DNA of 40,039 nucleotides from a bacterium (GTDB lineage Bacteria > Sysuimicrobiota > Sysuimicrobiia > Sysuimicrobiales > Segetimicrobiaceae). A model generated the notes under the pieces. The model was not told where the DNA came from and did not search any database. It worked only from the letters and a program-made list of their open reading frames with translations. Position 1 is the first letter of the stretch, and every line of letters begins with the position of its first letter. The stretch spans positions 1 to 40,039 of the forward strand of contig DATGFS010000002.1 of NCBI GenBank assembly GCA_035308905.1, in the 5' to 3' direction. The position numbers and the translations under genes were made by a program. This document shows positions 5,706-14,817 of the stretch, one piece after another.

Positions 5706-7301
5706 TCAATGGCGGAAGTGGCGGATTCCGGTCGTCACCATCGCCATGCCGGCGGCCTCCGCCGTGGCGATGACTTCGGGGTCGCGCTTCGAACCGCCCG
5801 GTTGCATGACCGCGGTGATCCCGGCGGCCGCGGCGGCCTCCACGCCGTCGGCGAACGGAAAGAACGCCTCCGAGGTCATGCAGGCGCCGCGGGCCCGGTC
5901 GCCCGCCACCCGGCCGGCGATCCGCACCGATTCCACGCGGTTGGGCTGGCCGGCGCCGACGCCCACCACCTGCCGGTCGCGCGCGAAGACGATCGCGTTC
6001 GACCGGACGTGCCGGCAGACCGTCCACGCGAACCGCAGGTCCCTCCACTCGGCATCGGTGGGCGCGCGGGACGTGACCGTCCTCAGGTCCGCTTCCACGA
6101 GATCAAGGGCGTCGCGATCCTGAACCAGCAGCCCTCCCCGCACGCGCCGCCAGTCGACGCCGCCGGTGGGGCCGGCCGGGCCGAGCGCACCCGTCTCGAG
6201 CAGGCGCACGGCCTTCTTCCTAGCGAGCAGCGCCGCCGCGTCCTCGGCAAACCCCGGCGCGATCACGGCTTCGAGAAACGTCTCGTTGATCGCATCCGCC
6301 GCGGCGCGATCGACCGGGCGGTTGAGCGCGACGATGCCGCCGAACGCGGAGACCGGGTCGCCGTCCCGCGCGCGAAGGTAGGCGTCGCGCAGCGTTCCGG
6401 CAATCGCCACCCCGCACGGGATCCCGTGCTTCACGACGACCGCGGCGGTCTCGCCGAACTCGCGCACCAGCTCGAGGGCCGCGTCGAGGTCGTAGATATT
6501 ATTGTAGGAAAGCTCCTTGCCGGCGATCTGCCGCGCCCCGGCCACACCCGGCGCTAAGGCGTCTGCGCCGCCGCCCTCGCGGTAAAAGGCTCCGCGCTGG
6601 TGCGGGTTCTCGCCGTACCGGAGATCCTGGACTTTCTCGAACGCAAGGCTCAACCGCGCCGGGAACGGCCGATCGGCCTCGGCGGGCGCGGCGCCGGCCG
6701 CCTGCCGGCCGGCAGCCGTGGAATCAACGCCGAGCCAGCCCCCGATCGTCCGGTCGTAGACGGCCGTGCGCGCGAAGGCTTCCTGGGCAAGCCGCCGCCG
6801 CATCTCCGGCGCCACGGTCCCGGTGCGCCGTATCTCATCCAACGCCGGAGCGTACTGCGCCGGGTCGCTCAGCACGACGACGTCGTGAAAATTCTTGGCG
6901 GCCGCACGCAAAAGTGTGACGCCGCCGATGTCGATCTCCTCGATCAACGTCCGTTCGTCGGACCCGCGCGCGAGCGCCGCCTCGAACGGATACAGCGTCA
7001 CCGCGACGAGATCGATCGGACGGATCCCGTGCCGCGCCAGTTCCGCCGTATGCCGCGCGTCGCCCCGCACCGCGAGCAGCCCGCCGTGGACCGAGGGATG
7101 CAGCGTCTTGACGCGCCCGCCCAGGATCTCCGGGAATCCCGTCACGGTATCGAGCGCGGTCACCGGCACCGCGGCCTCGCGAAGCGCAGCCGCGGTGCCG
7201 CCGGTCGAGATGATCTCGCAGCCGGTCCCGACGAGCCCCCGCGCCAGGTCGACGACGCCGGTCTTGTCTGCGACGCTGAGCAGCGCGCGCGCGATCGTCA
7301 C
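5706..7301 (-). CDS. purH: Bifunctional AICAR formyltransferase/IMP cyclohydrolase
   Basis: A 531-residue PurH that catalyses the last two steps to IMP. The N-terminal MGS-like cyclohydrolase domain (about 1-135) shows STGGTA and the KTLHPSVHGG motif. The formyltransferase domain follows, with RYGENPHQ, VKHGIPCGVA, SAFGGIVALN and the C-terminal TSEAFFPFADG and MQPGGSKRD motifs. The catalytic Lys-His pair is in VKHGIPCG. Length is normal for the family. The start GTG/ATG region overlaps the purN end by 4 nt. Last of the twelve purine genes. Confidence 0.97.
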   Translation of the reverse strand: MTIARALLSVADKTGVVDLARGLVGTGCEIISTGGTAAALREAAVPVTALDTVTGFPEILGGRVKTLHPSVHGGLLAVRGDARHTAELARHGIRPIDLVAVTLYPFEAALARGSDERTLIEEIDIGGVTLLRAAAKNFHDVVVLSDPAQYAPALDEIRRTGTVAPEMRRRLAQEAFARTAVYDRTIGGWLGVDSTAAGRQAAGAAPAEADRPFPARLSLAFEKVQDLRYGENPHQRGAFYREGGGADALAPGVAGARQIAGKELSYNNIYDLDAALELVREFGETAAVVVKHGIPCGVAIAGTLRDAYLRARDGDPVSAFGGIVALNRPVDRAAADAINETFLEAVIAPGFAEDAAALLARKKAVRLLETGALGPAGPTGGVDWRRVRGGLLVQDRDALDLVEADLRTVTSRAPTDAEWRDLRFAWTVCRHVRSNAIVFARDRQVVGVGAGQPNRVESVRIAGRVAGDRARGACMTSEAFFPFADGVEAAAAAGITAVMQPGGSKRDPEVIATAEAAGMAMVTTGIRHFRH

Positions 7302-8056
7302 GGCTTCGCACGCAGATGGACGCGCGTCTCGGGCCCCGCCGCCGTGTCCTGAGGCGCCGCGGGCGCGTTCGTGCGGGGCGGCGATCCCGCGGCGGCGGGA
7401 AGCACGAGCACGCGGTTGCCTTCGATGCGCAGCCGCCCCTCCGCGAACAGCCGCACCGCGAGCGGAAAGGCCCGCAGTTCCTCGCGGCGCACCCGCGCCG
7501 AGAGCGTGGCCGGTGTGTCATCGTCCTCGACCGGAACCGGCGCCTGCACGATGATGGGTCCCGCGTCCGCGTCGCGCGTCACGAAATGGACCGTACACCC
7601 GCTGACCCGCGCCCCCGAGGCCAGCACGGTCTCGTGGACGCGGTCGCCGTACATCCCCTTTCCGCCGAACGCCGGCAGCAGCGCCGGATGAATGTTCATC
7701 AGGCGGCCGGCAAACGCGTCGACGAATCCCGGGGTGAGAATTCGCAAAAAGCCCGCGAGGCAGACGAGATCTACCCCGGCGCCGTCCAGCGTCGTTCGCA
7801 GCGCCGTCTCGAACGCCGCCCGGCTCGGGAAGCTCCGGTGGTCCAGCGTCTCCGCGGGAATCCCGGCCGCGCGCGCCCGCTCGAGCGCGAACGCGCCCGG
7901 CACGTTGCTGATCACGACGACGATCTCCGCCGGCATCTCGCCGGCGCGGCAGGCGTCGATGAGGGCCTGCAGTATCGTCCCCGTGCCGGACACGAGCACG
8001 CCGACGCGAAGCGGCGACCCCGTCCGGCCCAGGCCCTCCGGCCGCCTCTCAGGCAC
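7298..8056 (-). CDS. purN: Phosphoribosylglycinamide formyltransferase
   Basis: A 252-residue PurN transferring a formyl group from 10-formyl-tetrahydrofolate to GAR. Core motifs are present: VLVSGTGT for phosphate binding (usually SGxGSN, so Asn is replaced here), NIHPALLPAF with the catalytic His, and HFVTRDADAGPII with the catalytic Asp. The family is usually about 190-210 residues. Here the extra length is a short N-terminal lead and a C-terminal Pro/Ala-rich tail of about 35 residues. Starts at GTG 8056, overlapping the purM stop by 8 nt. A PurT alternative is not present in the window. Confidence 0.95.
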   Translation of the reverse strand: MPERRPEGLGRTGSPLRVGVLVSGTGTILQALIDACRAGEMPAEIVVVISNVPGAFALERARAAGIPAETLDHRSFPSRAAFETALRTTLDGAGVDLVCLAGFLRILTPGFVDAFAGRLMNIHPALLPAFGGKGMYGDRVHETVLASGARVSGCTVHFVTRDADAGPIIVQAPVPVEDDDTPATLSARVRREELRAFPLAVRLFAEGRLRIEGNRVLVLPAAAGSPPRTNAPAAPQDTAAGPETRVHLRAKP

Positions 8057-9104
8057 GTATCTCCACCCCGCGCGTCCCGGACACGATCTCGCCGACCGCC
8101 CAGGCGCGCTCGCCCGCGCTCTCCAAGAGCCGCACCGCGGCCGCCGACGAGCCGCGCGGTACGACGAGCAGCAGTCCCAGCCCCATGTTGAACGTCCGAA
8201 ACATCTCCTCGTCCGCGATCCGGCCGCGGCGCTGGATCACCGTGAACACCGGCGGCACCGGCCAGCGGCTGCGCGTCAACACCGCGTGGCAGCCGTCCGG
8301 CAGCACGCGCACGAGATTGCCCGGCAGCCCGCCGCCGGTCACGTGGGCGATGCCGTGAAGCGCCACGCGCCGGCGCAGCCCCAGCACGGACCGCGCGTAC
8401 GGCCGGTGCGGGCGCAGCAGCGCTTCCTCGACCGTCTCGCCGAGCCCGGGAAGCTTCCGCGCAAGCGCGCGGCGCACCGCGTCCCGCGGACCGCGCGGCA
8501 GCAGGACGGCGCGCGCGAGCGTGTAGCCGTTCGTGTGCAGGCCGTCGCTCGCGAGGCCGACGACCGCGTCCCCGGGCCGGATCTCCGCGCCGGTAATGAT
8601 CTCGCCGCGCTCGACCGCGCCGACGGTACAGCCGACGATGTCCAGTTCGCCGCGGGCGTAGACGCCCGGCATCTCCGCGGTCTCGCCGCCGAGGAGCGTG
8701 ATCCCTTGGGCCGCGCAGGCCTCCGCGATGCCCTCGATGGCCCCGGAGACGACCGCGGGATCGAGACTGGACGATGCGACGTAGTCGAGCATGAACAGCG
8801 GCGCCGCCCCCTGGCACACCACGTCGTTCGCGCCGTGCGCCACGATGTCGGCGCCCGCCCGCGCCGGGCGGCCGGCCCACAGCGCCACGCGCGTCTTGGT
8901 GCCGACGCCGTCGATCGAGCTCACGATGACCGGATCGCGGTACCCGGTGAGACGGAACAGACCGCCGAACTCCCCGCCGGTTCCGAGCGTACCCTCGCGG
9001 TGCGTCGCCCGGATCCTCGCCCGCACCCCGGCGAGGATCTCTTCCTTGGCCGCGATGTCGACGCCCGTCTCGCGGTAGGTGAGCGAGCGGGACGACGCCG
9101 GCAT
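8049..9104 (-). CDS. purM: Phosphoribosylformylglycinamidine cyclo-ligase (AIR synthetase)
   Basis: A 351-residue PurM closing FGAM to AIR with ATP. Signature segments are SSIDGVGTKTRVA, HGANDVVCQGAAPLF, LLGGETAEMPGVY, LASDGLHTNGYTLAR and HVTGGGLPGNL, all in the usual order. Length is typical for the family. It lies 7 nt after the purF stop and overlaps purN at its own end, so translation is probably coupled. Confidence 0.97.
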   Translation of the reverse strand: MPASSRSLTYRETGVDIAAKEEILAGVRARIRATHREGTLGTGGEFGGLFRLTGYRDPVIVSSIDGVGTKTRVALWAGRPARAGADIVAHGANDVVCQGAAPLFMLDYVASSSLDPAVVSGAIEGIAEACAAQGITLLGGETAEMPGVYARGELDIVGCTVGAVERGEIITGAEIRPGDAVVGLASDGLHTNGYTLARAVLLPRGPRDAVRRALARKLPGLGETVEEALLRPHRPYARSVLGLRRRVALHGIAHVTGGGLPGNLVRVLPDGCHAVLTRSRWPVPPVFTVIQRRGRIADEEMFRTFNMGLGLLLVVPRGSSAAAVRLLESAGERAWAVGEIVSGTRGVEIRA

Positions 9105-9111
9105 GGCCCGC

Positions 9112-10551
9112 CTAGACGCCGGGCGTGCCGGCGGCCGCGGTCCGCGACTCCAGCGCGAACCGGCCGGCCACCGCCTCGGTGGGCGTCTCCGTCGGGTACG
9201 CGCCGGTCAGGCACGCGAGACACAGGTGCGGCCGCGGCAGGCCGAGCCCTTCGACCAGTCCCTCGACGCTCAGGTAGCCGAGGCTGTCGGCCTCGATCTC
9301 CCGCCGGATCTCCTCGACGGACAGCCGCGAGGCGATGAGCTCGCCCCGGTTGCTCGTGTCGATGCCGTAGAAGCAGGCGTGGCGGATCGGCGGCGAGGAG
9401 ATGCGCACGTGCACCTCGCGCGCCCCAACCTGGCGCAGGAGGCGCACGATCTGCCGGCTGGTCGTGCCCCGCACGATCGAGTCGTCGACCAGCACGATGC
9501 GGCGGCCTGCCACGACCTCGCGTACGGCGTTCAGCTTCACCCGCACGCCGAAGTCGCGCATCGACGGATCGGGCTGGATGAACGTCCGCCCGATGTACTT
9601 GTTCTTGATCAACCCGACCTCGTGCGGCACGCCCATCGTCTCGGCGAAGCCCATCGCCGACGACGTGCCGGAATCCGGCACCGCGATGACCGCGTCGGCC
9701 GACGCCGGATGCTCGCGGGCCAGCACCCGCCCCATCCGCCGGCGCACATGGTGCACGTTCTGGGACTCGAGGACGCTGTCGGGCCGGGCGAAGTAGATGT
9801 ATTCGAACACGCACGACGCCCGCCGGTCCGGCGCCAGCACCTGGACGGACCGGAGGCCGTCGGGGCCGGCGAGCAGCAGCTCGCCCGGCGCGACGTCCGC
9901 GACCTGCTCGGCGCCGACGTGGTCGAAGGCGCAGCTCTCCGAGGCGAAGACGACGTCGTTCCCGAGACGGCCCATCGCCAGCGGCCTGATGCCGTGCGCG
10001 TCGCGAAACGCCATCAGCGTGTCGCCGACGAGCGCCACGGCGGTGTACGCGCCGAGAATGCGCTCCATGCAGTAGGCGATCGCCTCTTCGAGCGAGCGCG
10101 CGGGCGCGGTCGCGATGAGCTTGGTCATGACCTCCGTGTCGGACGTCGCGTGGAACTGGCAGCCGGCGTCCTCGAGTCCGGCCCGCAGCATCGGCGCGTT
10201 GACCAGGTTGCCGTTGTGGGCCAGCGCGAGCGTCCCCCACGGCGTCTCTTCAATGAAGGGCTGCGCGTTCGCGAGATGCGCGCCGCCCATCGTCGAGTAC
10301 CGCACGTGCCCGATGCCGACGCCGCCGGGAAGCCGGGCCAGGCGCTCGGGCGTGAAGACCTGCGCCACGAGCCCCATGTCCTTGACGAGGTGCGTGTGCG
10401 AGCCGTCCCAGGTCGCGATGCCGGCGCTCTCCTGGCCGCGGTGCTGCAGCGCGTACAGGCCGAGGTGCACGTACGGGGCGGCCGCGGCCTGGGTGCGGAT
10501 CCCGAAGACCCCGCACTCTTCGCGCAGCTTGTCCCACGGTGTCGTCATCAT
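9112..10551 (-). CDS. purF: Amidophosphoribosyltransferase (Fe-S type)
   Basis: A 479-residue PurF that starts the pathway by making phosphoribosylamine from PRPP and glutamine. A short propeptide (MMTTPWDKLREE) precedes the nucleophile Cys13 (CGVFGI). The N-terminal glutaminase domain is followed by the phosphoribosyltransferase domain with the PRPP loop VLVDDSIVRGTTS. The cysteines expected for the Bacillus-type 4Fe-4S cluster are present: RASCVFEY, RHACFYG and HLCLAC. This places it in the oxygen-sensitive, propeptide-processed class. Double ATG at the start; 7 nt separate it from the purL stop. Confidence 0.97.
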   Translation of the reverse strand: MMTTPWDKLREECGVFGIRTQAAAAPYVHLGLYALQHRGQESAGIATWDGSHTHLVKDMGLVAQVFTPERLARLPGGVGIGHVRYSTMGGAHLANAQPFIEETPWGTLALAHNGNLVNAPMLRAGLEDAGCQFHATSDTEVMTKLIATAPARSLEEAIAYCMERILGAYTAVALVGDTLMAFRDAHGIRPLAMGRLGNDVVFASESCAFDHVGAEQVADVAPGELLLAGPDGLRSVQVLAPDRRASCVFEYIYFARPDSVLESQNVHHVRRRMGRVLAREHPASADAVIAVPDSGTSSAMGFAETMGVPHEVGLIKNKYIGRTFIQPDPSMRDFGVRVKLNAVREVVAGRRIVLVDDSIVRGTTSRQIVRLLRQVGAREVHVRISSPPIRHACFYGIDTSNRGELIASRLSVEEIRREIEADSLGYLSVEGLVEGLGLPRPHLCLACLTGAYPTETPTEAVAGRFALESRTAAAGTPGV

Positions 10552-10558
10552 CGGGGCT

Positions 10559-12796
10559 TCACGACTCCTCCGAGATCGAGTCCCACGCCTGCAGGAGCGT
10601 CGTCACGGGCACGTCGAGCCACGGCCGGCCCTCCGGGGCGTCGTCGGCGGCCACGACGAGACGATCGCCGCCCACGGTGCCGACGACCTGCACCGGCACG
10701 GCCAGCCGCCGGGCGAGGTTGAGCAGATCGGGCATCCGGCCGGCCCGGACCGACCCGACGACGCGGCCGATCGCTTCGCCAAACAGCGCGGCGTCCGCCC
10801 GGCCGGCACCTCGCACCGCGACGCGCGCGCCGAGCCGCGCCGCCGCGGAGCACTCCGCGAGCGCGACCGCGAGACCGCCTTCGGCGCAGTCGTGCGCGGA
10901 TGCGAGCAGACCTTCCGCCACCGCCTCCCGCACGCACCGGATCGTTCGCGCTACCGCGAGGAGATCGGGCTCCCGCAGCCGGCCGGCGACCCGGCCGTGC
11001 ACCGCCTCGAGATACTCGGAGCCGTCCAGCGCCGGTATGCCCTCGCCCAGCAGGACGATCACGTCGCCGTCCCCGGTCCACCCCGGCGTCGCGTGCCGGC
11101 GCACGTCTTCCATACGCCCGAGCATCGCCACGACCGGCGTCGGGTAGATGCCCTCGCCTGCCTCGTTATAGAAGCTCACGTTGCCGCCCACGACCGGAAC
11201 CTCGAGCGCCTCGCAGGCCCGCGCGATGCCGTCGACGGCCTGGGTAAACGTCCAGAACACCTCGGGACGCTCCGGGCTCGCGAAGTTGAGGCAGTCCGTG
11301 ACGGCGGCCGGCGCCGCCCCGGCGCAGGCGAGATTCTGGGCGGCTTCGAGCACGGCGAGCATGCCGCCGAGGTAGGGATCGAGGTAACAGTACCGGCCGT
11401 TGCCGTCCACGGCAAGGGCCAGCCCGCGCGGCGGCGCGTCCTTGAGGCGCAGCACCGCGGCGTCGGCGCCGGGGGCGACGACCGTGTTGGTCTGAATCAT
11501 GTGGTCGTACTGCCGGAAGATCCAGCGCGCGCTCGCGGTGCCCGGCCGGCGCAGGAGGGCGAGCAGCGCGCCGACGGGATCATGCGCCGGCAGCGCGGCG
11601 AGGTCCAGGTGCCGTGCCTCCGCCAGATAGGCCGGCGGCACGCCGGCGGGCGCGTACACCGGCGCGTCGGTCAGATGCCGCGGATCGAGGTGGACGATCG
11701 TCCGCTCGCCGTCGCGCACGGTCAGCACCGGCTCGGCCACGACGCGGCCGATCACGACCGCGGGCAATTCCCACCGCTGCGCCACCCGGAGCACCTCGTC
11801 CTCGCGTCCGGCCTGCACCACCAGCAGCATCCGCTCCTGGGATTCGGAGAGCAGCACTTCCTCGGGGGTCATGCCGTCTTCCCGGCGGGGCACGAGACGC
11901 AGGTCCACGTCCATCCCGACCTCGCCGCGCGCGGACATCTCGGACAAGGCACAGGTCAGTCCGGCGGCGCCCATATCTTGCAGGGCGACCACGGCGCCGG
12001 TCGCCAGCGCCTCGAGGGTCGCCTCGATCAGCAATTTGCCGGTGAACGGATCCCCCATCTGCACGGCCGAACGGTCCGTCGGGTTGCCGGCGAGCTCGGC
12101 CGACGCGAACGCGGCGCCCTGCATCCCGTCCCGGCCCGTCCGCGCGCCGAGGTACACGACCGCGTTGCCGGGCCCCGCCGCGCGCGAGGTGGCGAGCCCA
12201 TCGGCGGGCGCGAGCCCGAGGCACGCGACGTTGACGAGCGGATTGGCCCGGTAGCACGGCGCGCAGCGGACTTCTCCGCCGACCGTCGGTACGCCGATGC
12301 TGTTGCCGTACGCGGCGATCCCGGCCACCACGCCGCGGGCCAGCGGCGCCACCGCCGGCTCGTCGAGCGGGCCGAACCGCAGGGAGTCGAGCAGTGCGAC
12401 CGGACGCGCGCCCATCGCCAGCACGTCGCGGATGATCCCGCCGACGCCGGTCGCGGCGCCGTGGAACGGCGCGACCGCGCTCGGATGGTTGTGGCTCTCC
12501 ATCTTGAACACCGCGGCCAGGCCGCCGCCGGCATCGACCGCCCCGGCATTTTCGCCCGGACCGCGGAGCACCCCGCGTCCCTTCGTCGGCAGCCGCCGGA
12601 GCGCGGTCCGCGAATGCTTGTAGGCGCAGTGCTCGCTCCACATCACGCCGAACATGCCGAGCTCCGCCGGACTGGGATCGCGGCCGAGCCGCCGGCACAC
12701 CTCGGCGTACTCGTCGGGACGCAGCGCGCCGAGCGGGCGCTCCGGCGGACGGGCGGGCGACCCGACCCTGTCCGGGGCGGGGCGAACGGCGGCCAT
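10559..12796 (-). CDS. purL: Phosphoribosylformylglycinamidine synthase, PurL subunit
   Basis: A 745-residue small-type PurL, the synthetase subunit that works with PurS and PurQ. Landmarks are GMFGVMWSEHCAYKHSR near the N-terminus, ESHNHPSA with the following GAATGVGG, the GDPFTGK loop, LQDMGAAGLTCALSEMS, and the second-half motifs KDAPPRGLALAVDGN and SAHDCAEGGLAVALAECS. The start is ATG 12796; its A lies in a TGATG overlap with the purQ stop. The frame is open for another 226 codons upstream, but that stretch is the shadow of purQ. Confidence 0.97.
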   Translation of the reverse strand: MAAVRPAPDRVGSPARPPERPLGALRPDEYAEVCRRLGRDPSPAELGMFGVMWSEHCAYKHSRTALRRLPTKGRGVLRGPGENAGAVDAGGGLAAVFKMESHNHPSAVAPFHGAATGVGGIIRDVLAMGARPVALLDSLRFGPLDEPAVAPLARGVVAGIAAYGNSIGVPTVGGEVRCAPCYRANPLVNVACLGLAPADGLATSRAAGPGNAVVYLGARTGRDGMQGAAFASAELAGNPTDRSAVQMGDPFTGKLLIEATLEALATGAVVALQDMGAAGLTCALSEMSARGEVGMDVDLRLVPRREDGMTPEEVLLSESQERMLLVVQAGREDEVLRVAQRWELPAVVIGRVVAEPVLTVRDGERTIVHLDPRHLTDAPVYAPAGVPPAYLAEARHLDLAALPAHDPVGALLALLRRPGTASARWIFRQYDHMIQTNTVVAPGADAAVLRLKDAPPRGLALAVDGNGRYCYLDPYLGGMLAVLEAAQNLACAGAAPAAVTDCLNFASPERPEVFWTFTQAVDGIARACEALEVPVVGGNVSFYNEAGEGIYPTPVVAMLGRMEDVRRHATPGWTGDGDVIVLLGEGIPALDGSEYLEAVHGRVAGRLREPDLLAVARTIRCVREAVAEGLLASAHDCAEGGLAVALAECSAAARLGARVAVRGAGRADAALFGEAIGRVVGSVRAGRMPDLLNLARRLAVPVQVVGTVGGDRLVVAADDAPEGRPWLDVPVTTLLQAWDSISEES

Positions 12797-13569
12797 CAGG
12801 AGCGGGCCTCCCTGGAGGCGCCGGCCTGAGCGGCGGAGCCGGCCGGCCGGGCGGGTGCCACGGCCTCCCGGGCCGGTCGCGCCGCGATCCACCGCGCGAG
12901 CGATTCGAAGATGCGCCGGCCGTCCGCGCTCCCGACAATCGCCTCGCTCGCACGCTCCGGGTGCGGCATCAGACCCAGCACCGTGCCGGAGACGCTCGCC
13001 ACGCCGGCGATGTTGTCCATCGCGCCGTTGGGGTTCGCCACGGGCGTGACGTGCCCGGCCGCGTCGCAGTACCGGAACGCGATCTGCCGCTCCAGGGTGA
13101 GCCGGGCCAGCTCCCGGTCGGTGACGTAGTAGCGGCCTTCTCCGTGGGCGATCGGAAGGCACAGCACGTCGCCCTCCTGCATCGCGCAGGTAAACGGCGT
13201 GTCGGTCCGCTCTACGCGGATCCGCACCTGCCGGCACCGGAACTCCCCCGCGGCGTTCAGCAGCAGCGCCCCCGGCAAGAGGCGCATCTCGACGAGCGTC
13301 TGGAATCCGTTGCAGATGCCGAGGACCGGCCCGCCGGCCGCCGCGTAGCCGCGCAGCGCGCGCATCACCGGCGAGGTCGCCGCGATCGCGCCCGCCCGCA
13401 GGTAGTCGCCGTAGGAGAATCCGCCGGGCAGGATCACCGCGTCCAGCCCGTCGAGCGACGTCTCCTGGTGCCACACGTACCGCGCGTCCAGCCCGAGCAC
13501 GTCGCGAAGCGCGTGATGCGTATCCGCGTCGCAGTTGCTGCCCGGAAAGACGACGATGCCGATTGTCAC
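12796..13569 (-). CDS. purQ: Phosphoribosylformylglycinamidine synthase, PurQ glutaminase subunit
   Basis: A 257-residue class I glutamine amidotransferase supplying ammonia to PurL. FPGSNCD marks the N-terminus, [15 protein letters not shown] the oxyanion region, GICNGFQ carries the nucleophile Cys86, and GLMPHPERA carries the catalytic His and Glu. The usual protein ends soon after that motif at about 225-235 residues. Here a Pro/Ala/Arg-rich tail of about 30 residues is added, with no recognisable domain. Stop and purL start overlap. Confidence 0.96.
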   Translation of the reverse strand: MTIGIVVFPGSNCDADTHHALRDVLGLDARYVWHQETSLDGLDAVILPGGFSYGDYLRAGAIAATSPVMRALRGYAAAGGPVLGICNGFQTLVEMRLLPGALLLNAAGEFRCRQVRIRVERTDTPFTCAMQEGDVLCLPIAHGEGRYYVTDRELARLTLERQIAFRYCDAAGHVTPVANPNGAMDNIAGVASVSGTVLGLMPHPERASEAIVGSADGRRIFESLARWIAARPAREAVAPARPAGSAAQAGASREARS

Positions 13570-13579
13570 GCCGGCCTCC

Positions 13580-13897
13580 TCACTCGACGTCGTACCGGAA
13601 ATCTTCGATCAGCGGATTCGCCAAGAGGCCTTCGCACATCGCCCGGATGCGCGCCTCCAGATCCGGCGCGTCCGGCATCTCGATCTCGTAGTAGCGGCCC
13701 GCGCGCAGCGCCGCGACCCCGGCGTAGCCGAGCGCGTCCAGACCTTTCTTGATCGCCTGGCCTTGCGCGTCGAGCACGCCCGGCTTCAACTGCACCGTCA
13801 CGCGGACGGTCCGGAGCCGCGCCGCGGTTTCGCCCCCCGGCGCCGCGGGGCGGGACGGCCGCGCGGACGGGGTCGCCGCCGATGCGCCGGCCGTCAT
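13580..13897 (-). CDS. purS: Phosphoribosylformylglycinamidine synthase, PurS subunit
   Basis: A 105-residue PurS, the small subunit bridging PurQ and PurL. The conserved core begins at about residue 29 ([24 protein letters not shown]) and ends with the [13 protein letters not shown] motif. The first 28 residues are a low-complexity Ala/Pro/Ser lead absent from typical PurS of about 80 residues. The true start may be later, but ATG 13897 overlaps the purC stop as ATGA and fits the operon pattern. The longer open frame upstream is a purC shadow. Confidence 0.93.
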   Translation of the reverse strand: MTAGASAATPSARPSRPAAPGGETAARLRTVRVTVQLKPGVLDAQGQAIKKGLDALGYAGVAALRAGRYYEIEMPDAPDLEARIRAMCEGLLANPLIEDFRYDVE

Positions 13898-14817
13898 CGG
13901 CGTTCCTCCAGCGCGCGGCCGGTGATGCGCCGGTAGACGTCGAGGTAGCGGCCGCGCGCCGCGTCGACGACCTCGTCCGGGAGCGCCGGCGCCGGCGGCT
14001 GCTTGTTCCAGCCCGTGCTCTCCAGGTAGTCGCGCACGACCTGCTTGTCGTAGCTCTCGGTCGATCCCGAGACCGCGTACGTGCGGGCGTCCCAGAACCG
14101 CGACGAATCCGGCGTGACGGCCTCGTCGATCAGCACGATCTCCTCGCCACGGAGGCCGAACTCGAATTTGGTATCGACGAGAATGAAGCCCGCCGCCTCC
14201 GCGACGGCCGCGGCTTCGCGGTACAGCGCGATGCTTGCCGCCTCGAGCCGCCCCGCGAGCAAGGGACCGAGCCGGGTCGCCATCTCGGCGCCCGTAATGT
14301 TCTCGTCGTGGCCCTGGTCGTTCTTGGTCGCCGGGGTGAAGATCGGCTGGGGCAGCCGGCTGCCCTGCGTGAGGCCCGCCGGCAGCGCGAACCCGCACGC
14401 GCGTCCCGTCTCGCGGTACTCCTTCCACGCCGAGCCGGCGAGGTAGCCGCGGACGACGCACTCGAAGTCGATCCGCCGGCAGCGCTCCACCAGCATCGCG
14501 CGCCCGGCCAGAATCTCGCGCTGTGAGCGCGCCGCGGGCGGGAACGCCTCCGGATCCATCGTGATGTAGTGGTTGGGGACGACCCCGCGGAGCCGCTCGA
14601 ACCAGAAGGCCGAGAGACCGGTGAGCACGCGGCCGCGGTCCGGGATTCCGGTCGGCAGCACGCAGTCGAACGCCGACAGACGGTCCGTTGCCACGATCAA
14701 GAGGCGCGGCCCCGCCTCGTAGATGTCGCGCACCTTGCCGCGGCCGACGAGGGGGAGATCGAGATTCGTCTCCGTCACTGCCGCCGGCCGGACCCCGCCG
14801 CGTGCCGTGCTATCCAT
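13894..14817 (-). CDS. purC: SAICAR synthetase
   Basis: A 307-residue long-form PurC joining aspartate to CAIR. Motifs are GRGKVRDIYEAG for ATP binding, IVATDRLSAFDCVLP, ECVVRGYLAGSAWKEY, and KFEFGLRGEEIVLIDEAVTPDSSRFW with metal and substrate ligands. ATG 14817 is preceded by AAGGAGG and is preferred to the in-frame ATG at 14868, which lies well inside purB. Overlaps purB by about 8 nt and purS by 4 nt. Confidence 0.96.
   Translation of the reverse strand: MDSTARGGVRPAAVTETNLDLPLVGRGKVRDIYEAGPRLLIVATDRLSAFDCVLPTGIPDRGRVLTGLSAFWFERLRGVVPNHYITMDPEAFPPAARSQREILAGRAMLVERCRRIDFECVVRGYLAGSAWKEYRETGRACGFALPAGLTQGSRLPQPIFTPATKNDQGHDENITGAEMATRLGPLLAGRLEAASIALYREAAAVAEAAGFILVDTKFEFGLRGEEIVLIDEAVTPDSSRFWDARTYAVSGSTESYDKQVVRDYLESTGWNKQPPAPALPDEVVDAARGRYLDVYRRITGRALEERR

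Noticed and set aside
12797-13474. 226-codon upstream extension of purL
   Set aside because: It is the out-of-frame shadow of purQ; the true start sits in the TGATG overlap at 12796.
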